From NCBI GenBank assembly GCA_021770925.1, contig JAETPY010000021.1, forward strand, positions 1 to 36,757: a stretch of 36,757 nt of DNA, read 5' to 3'. Below the pieces are notes generated by a model. The model did no database searches. It saw only the letters and a program-made list of their open reading frames with translations, and was not told the origin of the DNA. A program made the position numbers and the translations under genes. Positions within the stretch are counted from its first letter, which is position 1. Every line of letters begins with the position of its first letter. Shown here one piece after another: positions 26,082-34,240 of the stretch. The DNA comes from Erysipelotrichaceae bacterium (GTDB lineage Bacteria > Bacillota_I > Bacilli_A > Erysipelotrichales > Coprobacillaceae).

Positions 26082-27320
26082 ATGAAAAAGAGAAATTGTA
26101 TTATTGGACAATCTGGAGGACCTACAATCGCCATCAATGCAAGTCTTGCTGGAATCATTCATAAAGCTAAATATAGTAATGAGTATCAAAATGTTTATGG
26201 GATGATCAATGGTATAAAAGGTTTATTAGAAAATCGTTTTATGGATCTTCTTAAAGAATTTGATACTGGTGAAAAAATTAACGCATTAAAACAAACACCT
26301 GCAATGTATTTAGGTTCTTGTCGTTTTAAATTACCAACTCATCAGGAAAATACTGATATTTATGTAAAGTTATTTGAAATTTTAACAAAACTAGAAATTA
26401 CAGATTTTTATTATATTGGCGGAAATGACTCAATGGATACAGTAATGAAGCTAGATGATTATGCTAAAAGTATTAACAGCTCAATTAAATTTATTGGAAT
26501 TCCTAAAACTATTGATAATGATTTAATGGGGACTGATCACACTCCTGGATTTGGTTCAGCAGCAAAATATGTAGCTTCATCAATCTTAGAAGTAGTACAT
26601 GATAGTTTAATTTACCAATTACAATCCGTAACAATTATTGAAATCATGGGGAGAAATGCTGGCTGGCTAACTGCAGCAGCAGCTTTGGCTCGTAATGAGT
26701 ATAATGAAGCTCCTGATTTAATTTATCTGCCTGAAGTAGTTTTTGATACTGAACGTTTTTTAGAAGATATTCGTGAAGTGTTTAAAAGAAAACGTTGTGT
26801 AGTCATTGCTGTTAGTGAAGGAATCAAGGATAAAAATGGTCATTTCTTAGATGATAATTCTAAATATGTCCAAAGAGATGCGTTTGGACATGTCTTACAT
26901 TCTGGAACTGGAAAAATGTTAGAGTCATTAGTCTTTAAAGAGTTCCAATGTAAAGTTAGAAGCATTGAATTAAATGTTTTACAACGTTGTGCTATGCATA
27001 TTGGCAGTAAAACTGATTTGAATGAATCTTTTGTAGTTGGGCAAAAAGCAGTTGAAACAGCAATTGCTGGTAAATCTGGTCAAGTTATGGGATTTAAGCG
27101 CATTTCTAATAATCCATATACAATTGAATACATTTCTACTAATGTGCGTGAAGTTGCAAATCTGGAGCAAAAAATTCCTACTGAATGGATCAGTGAAGCG
27201 GGTAATGATATAAGTCAAGAATTACATGATTATTTATTTCCACTAATTCAAGGAGAAGTACATATTAATTATCTAAATGGTATTCCTGCTTATTATAGCT
27301 GTAAACATCTTAATAAATAA
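26082..27320 (+). CDS. pfp: Pyrophosphate-dependent 6-phosphofructokinase
   Basis: A 412-aa phosphofructokinase of the PPi-using branch. PKTIDND (141-147) has the lysine that marks PPi use, where ATP enzymes have PGTIDND. GGNDS (113-117) has an aspartate where ATP enzymes have glycine. MGRNAGW is at 189-195. The enzyme converts fructose 6-phosphate to the 1,6-bisphosphate using pyrophosphate, reversibly, so it saves ATP in glycolysis. The start is supported by AAGGAG. A strong terminator follows. Related enzymes are common in fermentative Firmicutes. Confidence 0.92.
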   Translation: MKKRNCIIGQSGGPTIAINASLAGIIHKAKYSNEYQNVYGMINGIKGLLENRFMDLLKEFDTGEKINALKQTPAMYLGSCRFKLPTHQENTDIYVKLFEILTKLEITDFYYIGGNDSMDTVMKLDDYAKSINSSIKFIGIPKTIDNDLMGTDHTPGFGSAAKYVASSILEVVHDSLIYQLQSVTIIEIMGRNAGWLTAAAALARNEYNEAPDLIYLPEVVFDTERFLEDIREVFKRKRCVVIAVSEGIKDKNGHFLDDNSKYVQRDAFGHVLHSGTGKMLESLVFKEFQCKVRSIELNVLQRCAMHIGSKTDLNESFVVGQKAVETAIAGKSGQVMGFKRISNNPYTIEYISTNVREVANLEQKIPTEWISEAGNDISQELHDYLFPLIQGEVHINYLNGIPAYYSCKHLNK

Positions 27321-27346
27321 GGATTGGACAATTATCCAATCCTTTT
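27319..27346 (+). terminator. Shared terminator of pfp and mocR
   Basis: AAGGATTGGA (27319-27328) and TCCAATCCTT (27335-27344) form a perfect 10-bp stem with a 6-nt loop, with T-runs on both strands. Confidence 0.85.
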
Positions 27347-27347
27347 A

Positions 27348-28670
27348 TTATGATTCAATCCAGATTTTCTTTAAAATATTGGCTGCTTGATCAATATCTT
27401 GATCAAGAATTCCTGAAAACGATAAAGTTATTTGATTATTTTTATTTTTACTTACTAAAATATCATTTTCTTTAGCTGTTTCAATAAATTTATCAACTAA
27501 TTCTGCACCAACTGACATTGTAATTTTTAATGCTGTTTCATATAAATCAAAAGTATATTGTGGAAAAGATTGTTGCAATTTTTTTAAAAGATGAGTACTT
27601 TTATTGCGATAATGCTTTCTTAATCTTTTTAAATGTCTAGATAACTGCCCATCTTCAATATACATTGCTAAAGCAAGCTGTTCCAATTTTGAAGCTGTCT
27701 GATGATAACCCCCTGATTTTTGTTTAAACAATGGCAGTAATTGATCAGGCAAGGCCATATAACTAATTCTAATAGATGGTAGTAATAATTTAGAAAATGA
27801 ACCTATATAGATAATATGATCATTATCAAGTTTTGACATTGCATCAATTGGTTTAGTATTAAATTTCAATTCACCGTTATGATCGTCTTCAATTATATAA
27901 ACGTTATTTTTTCTGGCAAATTCAATTATTTCTAAACGCCGCTGATGTTTGATTGGGTGTCCATGATAACCACCCGATGAACTATTTAAATAGAGCAATT
28001 TCAAATTTGCCTGACTTAAACCTTCGATTGTAATTCCCTGATCATCAACTGGTAACTTTACAACCTGCATATGACAATCATGCAATACTGCTTCTGCTTG
28101 TTTAAAACCACCGTCTTCAATTCCCACAATATTATCTCTTTCAAACAAACTGCAAACATGATAAAGCAAAATTTGAAATCCTGCTCCAACAACATAATTA
28201 CTGACAGGTCGTCTAACACCTCGATATTCATGGCTGTATCTTTGTAATGCTCTTTTTAAAACCAATTCTCCTAGCGGCTCTCCATAACTCATTAAATCGT
28301 CACTTTGATTAAGTGCTTTTTTAATATATTTTTTCCAAGTATCTAAATTAAAACTTTCACTATCAACTAATCTTCCACTAAAATCATAACGATATTTATG
28401 ATCATCAAATTGTTCATTAATTTGATCAACAGCTTCATTTATTTCATGTTTATTATATTGAACATCCACAAAATAACCAATCTTTTCTTTAGCATAAATA
28501 TACCCTTCTACTAACAACTGTAAATATGCACTTTCTACAGTTGTTTTGCTAATATCTAATTGTTTAGCCATTTTTCTAATTGATGGAATTTTATCATTAT
28601 ACTTTAAATATCCTTTCTCAATATCATCAACAATTGTTCTATATACTTCTAAATATTTATATTCTTTCAT
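27348..28670 (-). CDS. MocR-family (GntR plus aminotransferase-like) regulator
   Basis: A 440-aa regulator. Residues 1-70 are a GntR winged helix (IPSIRKMAKQLDISKTTVES), followed by a class I aminotransferase-like domain. The PLP lysine is K294 in YIGSFSKLL, and the cofactor aspartate region reads IEDDHNGE, where most family members have EDDYDSE, so substrate specificity may differ. Such proteins sense PLP or a PLP adduct (PdxR, GabR) and often control a neighbour. Here the divergent neighbour is cysK, and repeated ATCATTTTA-type motifs lie between them. A role in cysteine metabolism is thus plausible but unproven. Confidence 0.88.
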   Translation of the reverse strand: MKEYKYLEVYRTIVDDIEKGYLKYNDKIPSIRKMAKQLDISKTTVESAYLQLLVEGYIYAKEKIGYFVDVQYNKHEINEAVDQINEQFDDHKYRYDFSGRLVDSESFNLDTWKKYIKKALNQSDDLMSYGEPLGELVLKRALQRYSHEYRGVRRPVSNYVVGAGFQILLYHVCSLFERDNIVGIEDGGFKQAEAVLHDCHMQVVKLPVDDQGITIEGLSQANLKLLYLNSSSGGYHGHPIKHQRRLEIIEFARKNNVYIIEDDHNGELKFNTKPIDAMSKLDNDHIIYIGSFSKLLLPSIRISYMALPDQLLPLFKQKSGGYHQTASKLEQLALAMYIEDGQLSRHLKRLRKHYRNKSTHLLKKLQQSFPQYTFDLYETALKITMSVGAELVDKFIETAKENDILVSKNKNNQITLSFSGILDQDIDQAANILKKIWIES

Positions 28671-28687
28671 AAACAGTCCCCTTTAAA

Positions 28688-28761
28688 ATCATTATAAATT
28701 ATCATTTTAATAAAGACAATTAAATATAATTAAAATTTTTATACCATAATTAATCATTTTA
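28688..28761. promoter_or_regulatory. Candidate MocR operator motifs between mocR and cysK
   Basis: ATCATTATA (28688-28696), ATCATTTTA (28701-28709) and ATCATTTTA (28753-28761) share one pattern. Two overlap the mocR promoter, which has TTGTCT (28714-28719 on the minus strand), 17 nt, TATAAT (28691-28696). The third overlaps the extended -10 TGATATAAC of cysK (28762-28770). The two exact copies are 52 nt apart. Confidence 0.45.
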
Positions 28762-28790
28762 TGATATAACAAAAAAAAGGATGTGAATAT

Positions 28791-29705
28791 ATGAGTATTA
28801 AAAAAAGTGTTTTAGAGACAATTGGGAAGACCCCACTTATTCAAATTAACCGCTTTAAAGAAGCAAAAAACTTACATAACAATTTATATGCAAAAGTAGA
28901 ATTTTTCAATCCTGGCGGAAGTGTTAAAGACCGTGTAGGGTTAAAATTAATCGAACAAGCTTACCAAGAAAAACTAGTCAACGAAAAAACTACTATCATT
29001 GAGCCAACCAGTGGTAATACAGGAATTGGGTTAGCTATTGCCTGCGCTATTTATAAAAATGAATTGATTTTAACAATGCCAGAAACAATGTCAATAGAGA
29101 GGCAAAAATTATTAAAAGCTTATGGTGCTAAAATCGTTCTAACAGCTGGTGAAAAAGGTATGCAGGGTGCAGTCGATAAAGCAAATGAATTAGCTCGTAA
29201 AATTGAAAACAGCTTTATTCCTGGTCAGTTTGTCAATCCTAATAATCCGCTTGCCCATGAAGAAACTACTGCTCTTGAAATAATTGATGATTTTAATGAA
29301 ACAATCGATTATTTTGTTGCTGGAATTGGTACTGGAGGAACAATCACTGGAATTGCAAAAATATTAAAGAAGGAATATCCAGAAATAAAAATTATTGGTG
29401 TTGAGCCAAATGACTCTCCTTTAATTACTAAAGGAAAAGCTGGCAGTCATGGTATTCAGGGAATTGGAGCAAATTTTATTCCAGAAATACTCGACTTAAG
29501 TCTTATTGATGAAGTAATAACTGTTTCAACTAATGAAGCTTATAATGCTGCCAGGTTATTAGCAAAAAAAGAAGGTCTATTAGTTGGTATCTCTTCTGGA
29601 GCCGCTTTATATGGTGCTTGTAAATTAGCTGGTGAAAATAAAAATATCATCGTTTTACTCCCTGATACTGGAGAGCGTTATTTATCAACCTCTTTATTTG
29701 AATAA
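28791..29705 (+). CDS. cysK: Cysteine synthase (O-acetylserine sulfhydrylase)
   Basis: A 304-aa PLP enzyme that makes cysteine from O-acetylserine and sulfide. K46 in NPGGSVKDR binds PLP, TSGNTG (73-78) binds the substrate and GIGTGGT (178-184) the PLP phosphate. It is divergent from the MocR regulator, which may control it. It is convergent with a second cysK, and the two share most motif residues. They could be isoenzymes for different conditions, or one may use another substrate. Confidence 0.95.
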   Translation: MSIKKSVLETIGKTPLIQINRFKEAKNLHNNLYAKVEFFNPGGSVKDRVGLKLIEQAYQEKLVNEKTTIIEPTSGNTGIGLAIACAIYKNELILTMPETMSIERQKLLKAYGAKIVLTAGEKGMQGAVDKANELARKIENSFIPGQFVNPNNPLAHEETTALEIIDDFNETIDYFVAGIGTGGTITGIAKILKKEYPEIKIIGVEPNDSPLITKGKAGSHGIQGIGANFIPEILDLSLIDEVITVSTNEAYNAARLLAKKEGLLVGISSGAALYGACKLAGENKNIIVLLPDTGERYLSTSLFE

Positions 29706-29708
29706 TAT

Positions 29709-29740
29709 AAAAGCTATCTATTTTAACCAGATAGCTTTTT
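29709..29740 (+). terminator. Shared terminator of the two cysK genes
   Basis: AAAAGCTATCT (29709-29719) and AGATAGCTTTT (29729-29739) form a perfect 11-bp stem with T-runs on both strands. It serves both convergent genes. Confidence 0.85.
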
Positions 29741-29746
29741 AATACA

Positions 29747-30679
29747 TTAATCTGATAATACTAATGGTGTTGAAAGATATCTTTCACCTGTATCCGGCAA
29801 AAGAACCACAATATTTTTTCCCTTATTTTCTTCACGTTTAGCTAAAACAGTTGCTCCATATAAAGCAGCACCTGATGAAATTCCTACTAAAGCACCTTCC
29901 ATCTTAGCAATATCTTTAGCTGTTGCAAATGCATTTTCATTAGAAACAGTAATAATTTCATCATAAATATCTGTATTTAGCGTTTTGGGGATAAAACCCG
30001 CCCCAATTCCTTGAATTGCGTGAGGACCAGGAGTTCCTTTTGAAAGAACAGGCGAAGCTGCCGGCTCAATTGCTACAACTTTAATATTAGTATTTTTTTC
30101 CTTTAAATATTTTCCAACTCCACTGATTGTACCTCCTGTACCTACTCCCGCTACAAAAATATCTATTTTACCATCTAACTGCTCGTAAATTTCAGGGCCT
30201 GTTGTTAAATAATGAACGTTAGGATTAGCCATATTATCAAATTGACTTGGCATAAAAGCATTTGGTATTTCTTCTGCTAATTCATTAGCCTTATTAATAG
30301 CTCCCTTCATCCCTAAACTACCTGGTGTAAGCACTACTTTAGCTCCATATGCTTTCAACAAATTACGTCTTTCAATCGACATTGTTTCCGGCATAACAAG
30401 AATAACCTGATATCCTAATGAAGCCCCTATAGATGCCAAGCCGATTCCTGTATTACCACTGGTTGGTTCGATAATAACAGAATCAGGTTTTAAACTGCCC
30501 TCATCAATAGCTTTAGTTAACATTGCATTAGCAATCCTGTCTTTAACACTACCAGCGGGATTAAAATATTCTAATTTTGCAAAAATATTGACATTTAAAT
30601 GATAATTAGAAAGATAATTATTTAATTTTAAAATTGGTGTGTTCCCTACTAATTCACTAATATGATTATTATATTTCAT
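29747..30679 (-). CDS. cysK: Second cysteine synthase
   Basis: A 310-aa paralogue of the convergent cysK. K46 in [22 protein letters not shown] and the C-terminal [11 protein letters not shown] are present. The start at 30679 is preceded 8 nt earlier by GGAGG; an in-frame GTG five codons earlier would put that site inside the gene. It has a nearly perfect promoter (TTGACA, 17 nt, TATAAT) and the sequence ATAGGAAATATAGGAATTAT just after the expected start of transcription. That may be an operator for a sulfur regulator. Confidence 0.95.
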   Translation of the reverse strand: MKYNNHISELVGNTPILKLNNYLSNYHLNVNIFAKLEYFNPAGSVKDRIANAMLTKAIDEGSLKPDSVIIEPTSGNTGIGLASIGASLGYQVILVMPETMSIERRNLLKAYGAKVVLTPGSLGMKGAINKANELAEEIPNAFMPSQFDNMANPNVHYLTTGPEIYEQLDGKIDIFVAGVGTGGTISGVGKYLKEKNTNIKVVAIEPAASPVLSKGTPGPHAIQGIGAGFIPKTLNTDIYDEIITVSNENAFATAKDIAKMEGALVGISSGAALYGATVLAKREENKGKNIVVLLPDTGERYLSTPLVLSD

Positions 30680-30723
30680 TTTCTCTACCTCCACTATATT
30701 ATACTATTAACAATTTTTAATAT

Positions 30724-30788
30724 GTTTATAATTCCTATATTTCCTATTTATTTAGTATGATTATAGATAATACCTGTCCTCTTGTCAA
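30724..30788 (-). promoter_or_regulatory. Promoter and possible operator of the second cysK
   Basis: The minus strand has TTGACA (30783-30788), a 17-nt spacer and TATAAT (30760-30765), a full consensus promoter. Downstream it reads ATAGGAAATATAGGAATTAT (about 30727-30746), a direct repeat ending in GGAATT. The Rrf2 regulator CymR binds sites with a GGAATT-like core in Bacillus, as I recall. The operator call is inference. Confidence 0.6.
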
Positions 30789-31179
30789 TAAAAATAATAA
30801 CAATATTTTTCAACATTTAGAGAACCTAAAATGCAAAATAAATAGAGAATAACAAATATGTGATTAATATCATTGCAGTTATTTAAAATAAAGTGTCTTT
30901 TTCTATGTTGTAAACATATGTCTTTTCATTTCGGCTTGATTATCCAGCATTTATTAATTCATAGTTTATCAAAACATCCTTGATAAAGCATGAGCTAATA
31001 AGTAGTACACAGGAAACAAAAAAGAATACCCTGGATATTCAGTCATGCTATAATTATTTCTAACCAAATGATAAATCAGATTTTGTAAACTTATCGGGCA
31101 AATATGGAAGATATACCTGGTAGATTTTTTCTTTATCAGCGCTTATAATGAAAATCATAAATTAATAAGGAGGATTCAT
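30789..31179. other. Gene-free stretch before the XRE gene
   Basis: Little is seen. TTTATCAA (30965-30972) and TTGATAAA (30980-30987) are inverted copies. A 32-codon minus-strand frame (31060-31158) reads YLPYLPDKFTKSDLSFG near its end, without a ribosome binding site, and may be a remnant. A TATAAT at 31144-31149 is the best candidate -10 for the XRE gene. Confidence 0.4.
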
Positions 31180-31641
31180 ATGAATTTAGGTAATAATCTA
31201 TTCCATGCAAGAAAGAAAAATGGTTTATCACAAGAGGCTGTCGCTGAAAAACTTGGTGTTAGCAGACAGACTATTTCAAAATGGGAAACAGGAGAAACTG
31301 TTCCAGATATCTACCAGTCAAAAAAAATGGCAAGATTATATAATATAACTTTAGATGAGTTGATAGAATTTGATGTAGATATCAATGAGATTCAGGAAAT
31401 CATTGATAGGACAGATGAAAAAATAGAAGAAAAGATAGACTGGAGAGCAGCTTGGGGAAAAAAATATCCTATATTAATTCGCTATCAAAATGAGGTAAAC
31501 GTCCCAAACTATGCCCGGAGAATAAATTTAATGCTTGATGAATTAAAACAAGAATATCATTATAATGAACAGGATATCGTTCTAGTTCTTAAAGATATTT
31601 TATATCAGACATGGAAGAAAAGAAAAATCAGTACAAAATAA
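31180..31641 (+). CDS. XRE-family DNA-binding protein
   Basis: A 153-aa protein with an N-terminal Cro/C1-type helix-turn-helix: LFHARKKNGLSQEAVAEKLG then VSRQTISKWETGETVPDI, about residues 5-45. The C-terminal 90 residues (starting IDWRAAWGKKYPIL) are helical, and I do not recognise them. AGGAGG precedes the ATG. Directly downstream is the broken DUF1697 gene on the same strand, which may once have shared its transcript. Its target is unknown. Confidence 0.85.
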   Translation: MNLGNNLFHARKKNGLSQEAVAEKLGVSRQTISKWETGETVPDIYQSKKMARLYNITLDELIEFDVDINEIQEIIDRTDEKIEEKIDWRAAWGKKYPILIRYQNEVNVPNYARRINLMLDELKQEYHYNEQDIVLVLKDILYQTWKKRKISTK

Positions 31642-31695
31642 TGATTTTCAATTGTTTGAACTAAAAAATTTGAAATTATGGAGATACTTATAAAT

Positions 31696-32471
31696 ATGAA
31701 AAGATATTATTGCATTTCTGCGAGATGTTAATATAAGTGAAAAAAATAGGATCTTGATGGCAGATCTAAAAAAAGGATTTGAAAAACTTAATTTTAAAGA
31801 AGTTAAAACATATCGGAATAGTGGAAATGTGATTTTTTCAAGCAATGCAGATGATATGGAAAATTTTATAAATCAGATTGAAACAATGATAAAAAAGCAG
31901 TTTAATTTAAATATTCCTGTATTGTTAAACCACAAACTCTACACACCTTTTTTGTTGCACCAACCGCAAATTAATTTATGCCGAGAAAATTCATTATTTT
32001 AGGTAATTTAATGATTGCCATAATAGATTTACGGAAATAATCGTCAGATTTTTTCGTTAAAATACAAGAATCATTAAATTTGGTTCATGAAACAATGAGA
32101 GAATTGGAATAATTTAATTTGCAGTCGTTAGGTGTGCAGAAAGTGCCGTTTAACACTGTATTTGTCCTGACAAAAAAGAACTTGAAGATATTTTGCACAA
32201 TTCGCCTGACTGGTGAGGAAATGATGATAAAGAAATCTATGATAATCTAATTTTTATTATGCCGCCAGCTACATTTTCTGATGTATTCAATGATATTGGA
32301 GAACCAAAAAAATTAGAAAAGATAAAGAATTATAAAAAAGCAGTATTCTAGTCTTTTAATCGAAAAGATTATCAAAAAACAAATTAGCGTTCTAAAACAA
32401 TAAACGCAAATATTAGCACTAAACTAACGATAAGAATAGCAAACACTGTTAAAAAAATAGCTAGTATGTAA
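31696..32471 (+). pseudogene. DUF1697 protein gene, disrupted
   Basis: The remnant runs from MKRYYCIS, then with a frameshift VNISEKNRILMADLKKGFEK, NFKEVKTYRNSGNVIFSS and KKQFNLNIPV. It is interrupted by a 233-bp insertion and resumes with FVLT(K)KELEDILHNSPDW, GNDDKEIYDNLIFIMPP and finally ISTKLTIRIANTVKKIASM. These are the DUF1697 landmarks in order. Breaks include one frameshift near 31717-31721, one near 32171-32175, and in-frame stops where tryptophans are usual (TGA after PDW; TAG before SFNRKDYQ; TAG after QKTN). The protein is not made. DUF1697 has no firm function. Confidence 0.88.
31923..32155. mobile_element. MITE-like insertion with a 6-bp target duplication
   Basis: A 233-bp element lies in the DUF1697 pseudogene. 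The first 26 bases and the inverted last 26 bases match at 20 positions, with both ends beginning TGTTAAAC and ending CACACCT. CTGTAT flanks it on both sides (31917-31922 and 32156-32161). Removing the element and one CTGTAT joins NLNIPV to FVLTK, as expected for an intact DUF1697 protein. No complete ORF is inside. I do not know the parent transposon. Confidence 0.8.
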
Positions 32472-33001
32472 TTACTTTTCTGTTTCCAGATAAGTAAAAT
32501 AATTTTATCATTTTGCCTGCAGGTTAATGTTAACACGCCATAAAGTGTCATAAAGTGATACAAAAGCCTGCAGTATCCCCAATAAAGTAATTACTAAAAT
32601 AAAAAAGCACAAGTTAAATAGAAAAAACATTGTCTAATCCAAACTATATACCTAATTACAATTACATAAAAAGTATATAACAAAGAATAAATCAATATTT
32701 ATGGATAAATTTTAGCAGTATAATGTTCGTTTAAATTTTCTATAATTAAGCATTTCGTACTTACAAATACCATTATTAATAAGTCAGTCAGCAGTAATTA
32801 TTTTAACGATAAAGCCAAAAAGTTGTTTAACAAACTATTTTAAACAACTTTTTTAAATTAAATAGCATTAAGCTTAAGATCATTATAATTAATCAAATTT
32901 ATTATAATTCTAAACAATATACTCACTTTATTTTATACAATAAAACTATAATTCTTATCATTATTTTAATAAATTTCTAATAGAAAAAAGCCCAAAGGCT
33001 T
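32472..33001. other. Gene-free stretch between the DUF1697 remnant and the Rrf2 gene
   Basis: I see no gene. It holds two copies of GCCTGCAG (32515-32522 and 32566-32573), a short direct repeat ATAAAGTG (twice around 32540-32558), a stray terminator hairpin (32817-32853) and the Rrf2 terminator. The hydrophobic frames on the minus strand are antisense to the DUF1697 tail and probably not genes. Confidence 0.4.
32817..32853. terminator. Isolated terminator-like hairpin
   Basis: AAAAAGTTGTTT (32817-32828) and AAACAACTTTTT (32842-32853) form a perfect 12-bp stem with a 13-nt loop and T-runs on both strands. No intact gene ends nearby, so the transcript it ends is unknown. Confidence 0.6.
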
Positions 33002-33003
33002 TT
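32984..33003 (-). terminator. Terminator of the Rrf2 gene
   Basis: AAAAGCC (32986-32992) and GGCTTTT (32997-33003) form a 7-bp stem with a 4-nt loop, with T-runs on the minus strand. The gene's TAA stop (33002-33004) overlaps the stem. Confidence 0.75.
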
Positions 33004-33436
33004 ATATAGAATAATTATTGACTTGATTATTAGCTTGATTAATTAGATCCTGAAGAGTAACACTATCAACATATTCTTTAATTACTTTATCCAACCCCTG
33101 CCAAAACGATAATGTAATACATTCGTTACTCCGTAAACAATAATTATTATTTTCCTTTAAACAAGCTATAGGCGCCAAATCCCCCTCAGTAATTCTCAGA
33201 ATATCTCCCACAATATACTCATTAGGACGTTTAGTTAGACGGTAACCACCAGTATTCCCTCTTAAACTTTGTAAATATCCCGCCTTATTTAATAATGATA
33301 TGATTTGTTCGAGATATTTAACTGTTAATTCCTGCCTCATAGCAATATCCTTTAACGGTATAAATTTACCATCATCATGCATAGCAATATCTAACATAAC
33401 TCTCAAAGCATAGCGTCCTTTGGTTGAAATTTTCAT
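33002..33436 (-). CDS. Rrf2-family transcriptional regulator, IscR-like
   Basis: A 144-aa Rrf2 protein. The winged helix (MKISTKGRYALRVMLDIAMH to LRGNTGGYRLTKRP) is complete. Three cysteines, C92, C100 and C106, occupy the place where IscR binds an Fe-S cluster (C92, C98, C104 in E. coli). CymR of Bacillus lacks this set, so this protein may sense Fe-S status or redox state. Its promoter overlaps a dyad at 33455-33472, which suggests autoregulation. The cysteine genes 2-5 kb away are possible targets. Confidence 0.88.
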   Translation of the reverse strand: MKISTKGRYALRVMLDIAMHDDGKFIPLKDIAMRQELTVKYLEQIISLLNKAGYLQSLRGNTGGYRLTKRPNEYIVGDILRITEGDLAPIACLKENNNYCLRSNECITLSFWQGLDKVIKEYVDSVTLQDLINQANNQVNNYSI

Positions 33437-33454
33437 CTATGTTCACCTCGATAT

Positions 33455-33484
33455 AATAATACTGATATTATTTGTTAAATACAA
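33455..33484 (-). promoter_or_regulatory. Promoter and dyad of the Rrf2 gene
   Basis: The minus strand has TTGTAT (33479-33484), a 17-nt spacer and TATTAT (33456-33461). AATAATA (33455-33461) and TATTATT (33466-33472) form a 7-bp dyad over the -10 and spacer. It is a good place for a repressor to bind its own promoter. Confidence 0.55.
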
Positions 33485-33491
33485 GCAAAAA

Positions 33492-34229
33492 TTAGTTATT
33501 TATTTTATCAATTATACAATTATCTATCTTTTCTAGTAAAAAACAATGTTCAACATTATCTAGAGTTTCTAAATAATCACCTAAATCACTTGGAGTAATA
33601 ATATCATGATCTAATATCTTACTAACTTTATTTATTTCAATATTAACAGCCTGCAATGCATAATAGACAAGTTCACTACAATAAAGCGCTGTATCATCAT
33701 ATGTAATCATACTATAATCATAAGGAATTCCTAGATAATCCAAAGCATGATTTATATATGTCTTAATAAATTCATCATCTTCATTAAATCGGTATCCTGA
33801 AAGGGCCTTAAGATAAGATTCCTCTTTTAAATTTGCCATCTGATCAAAGGTCCTAATCTTAACACCAGATGAATTACTATCTAAAACAAGAACTTCTTTT
33901 TGACTTTTATAATGTTCAATTATATCTTGATAATACCTATCACCCGGTTTAAAAAACTCTAAAAACTGCTGATATGTACCAAGATAAAAAACTGTATGTT
34001 TCCATTTTCCTGGAATAGCATATGAACTTAAATAATTTGTATTTTCGATATTTATAATATCACCTACTTTAAAACTATCGGTATAATCCAGTAATTCATT
34101 ATACTCAATAACTTCTTCTTTTTCTATCGACGTACTTTCAACAACCTCGATTTGATCTGTTGTCTCATTTTTAAAAGTACAGCCGCTTATTATCAATAAT
34201 AATACTATTCCAAAAAGAAACTTTTTCAT
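33492..34229 (-). CDS. YiiX-like lipoprotein (papain-like fold)
   Basis: A 245-aa lipoprotein (LLLIISGC, lipidated C17). The mature part matches the permuted NlpC/P60-like YiiX (DUF830) group: IPGKWKHTVFYLG carries the catalytic histidine H78, and ALYCSELVYYAL the catalytic cysteine C184, in the permuted His-before-Cys order. This suggests a thiol hydrolase outside the membrane, acting on peptides or lipids; the substrate is unknown. AAGGATGAG precedes the ATG; a TTG one codon earlier is a less likely start. It starts 11 nt after tex, so the two form an operon. Confidence 0.72.
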   Translation of the reverse strand: MKKFLFGIVLLLIISGCTFKNETTDQIEVVESTSIEKEEVIEYNELLDYTDSFKVGDIINIENTNYLSSYAIPGKWKHTVFYLGTYQQFLEFFKPGDRYYQDIIEHYKSQKEVLVLDSNSSGVKIRTFDQMANLKEESYLKALSGYRFNEDDEFIKTYINHALDYLGIPYDYSMITYDDTALYCSELVYYALQAVNIEINKVSKILDHDIITPSDLGDYLETLDNVEHCFLLEKIDNCIIDKINN

Positions 34230-34240
34230 CAACTCATCCT

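Noticed and set aside
31060-31158. A 32-codon minus-strand ORF ending YLPYLPDKFTKSDLSFG upstream of the XRE gene.
   Set aside because: No ribosome binding site, overlaps the probable XRE promoter, and no family match. At most it is a remnant.
30680-31179. Search for a T-box or S-box leader upstream of the second cysK.
   Set aside because: The leader is about 75 nt, without a T-box AGGGTGGNACCGCG or SAM-riboswitch elements.
31180-32471. XRE regulator plus DUF1697 protein as a toxin-antitoxin or defence pair.
   Set aside because: The DUF1697 gene is multiply broken, and DUF1697 is not a known toxin family.
32398-32633. Hydrophobic minus-strand frames that look like a frameshifted two-helix membrane protein.
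   Set aside because: The right-hand part is exactly antisense to the recognisable DUF1697 tail (ISTKLTIRIANTVKK), and there is no ribosome binding site or promoter.
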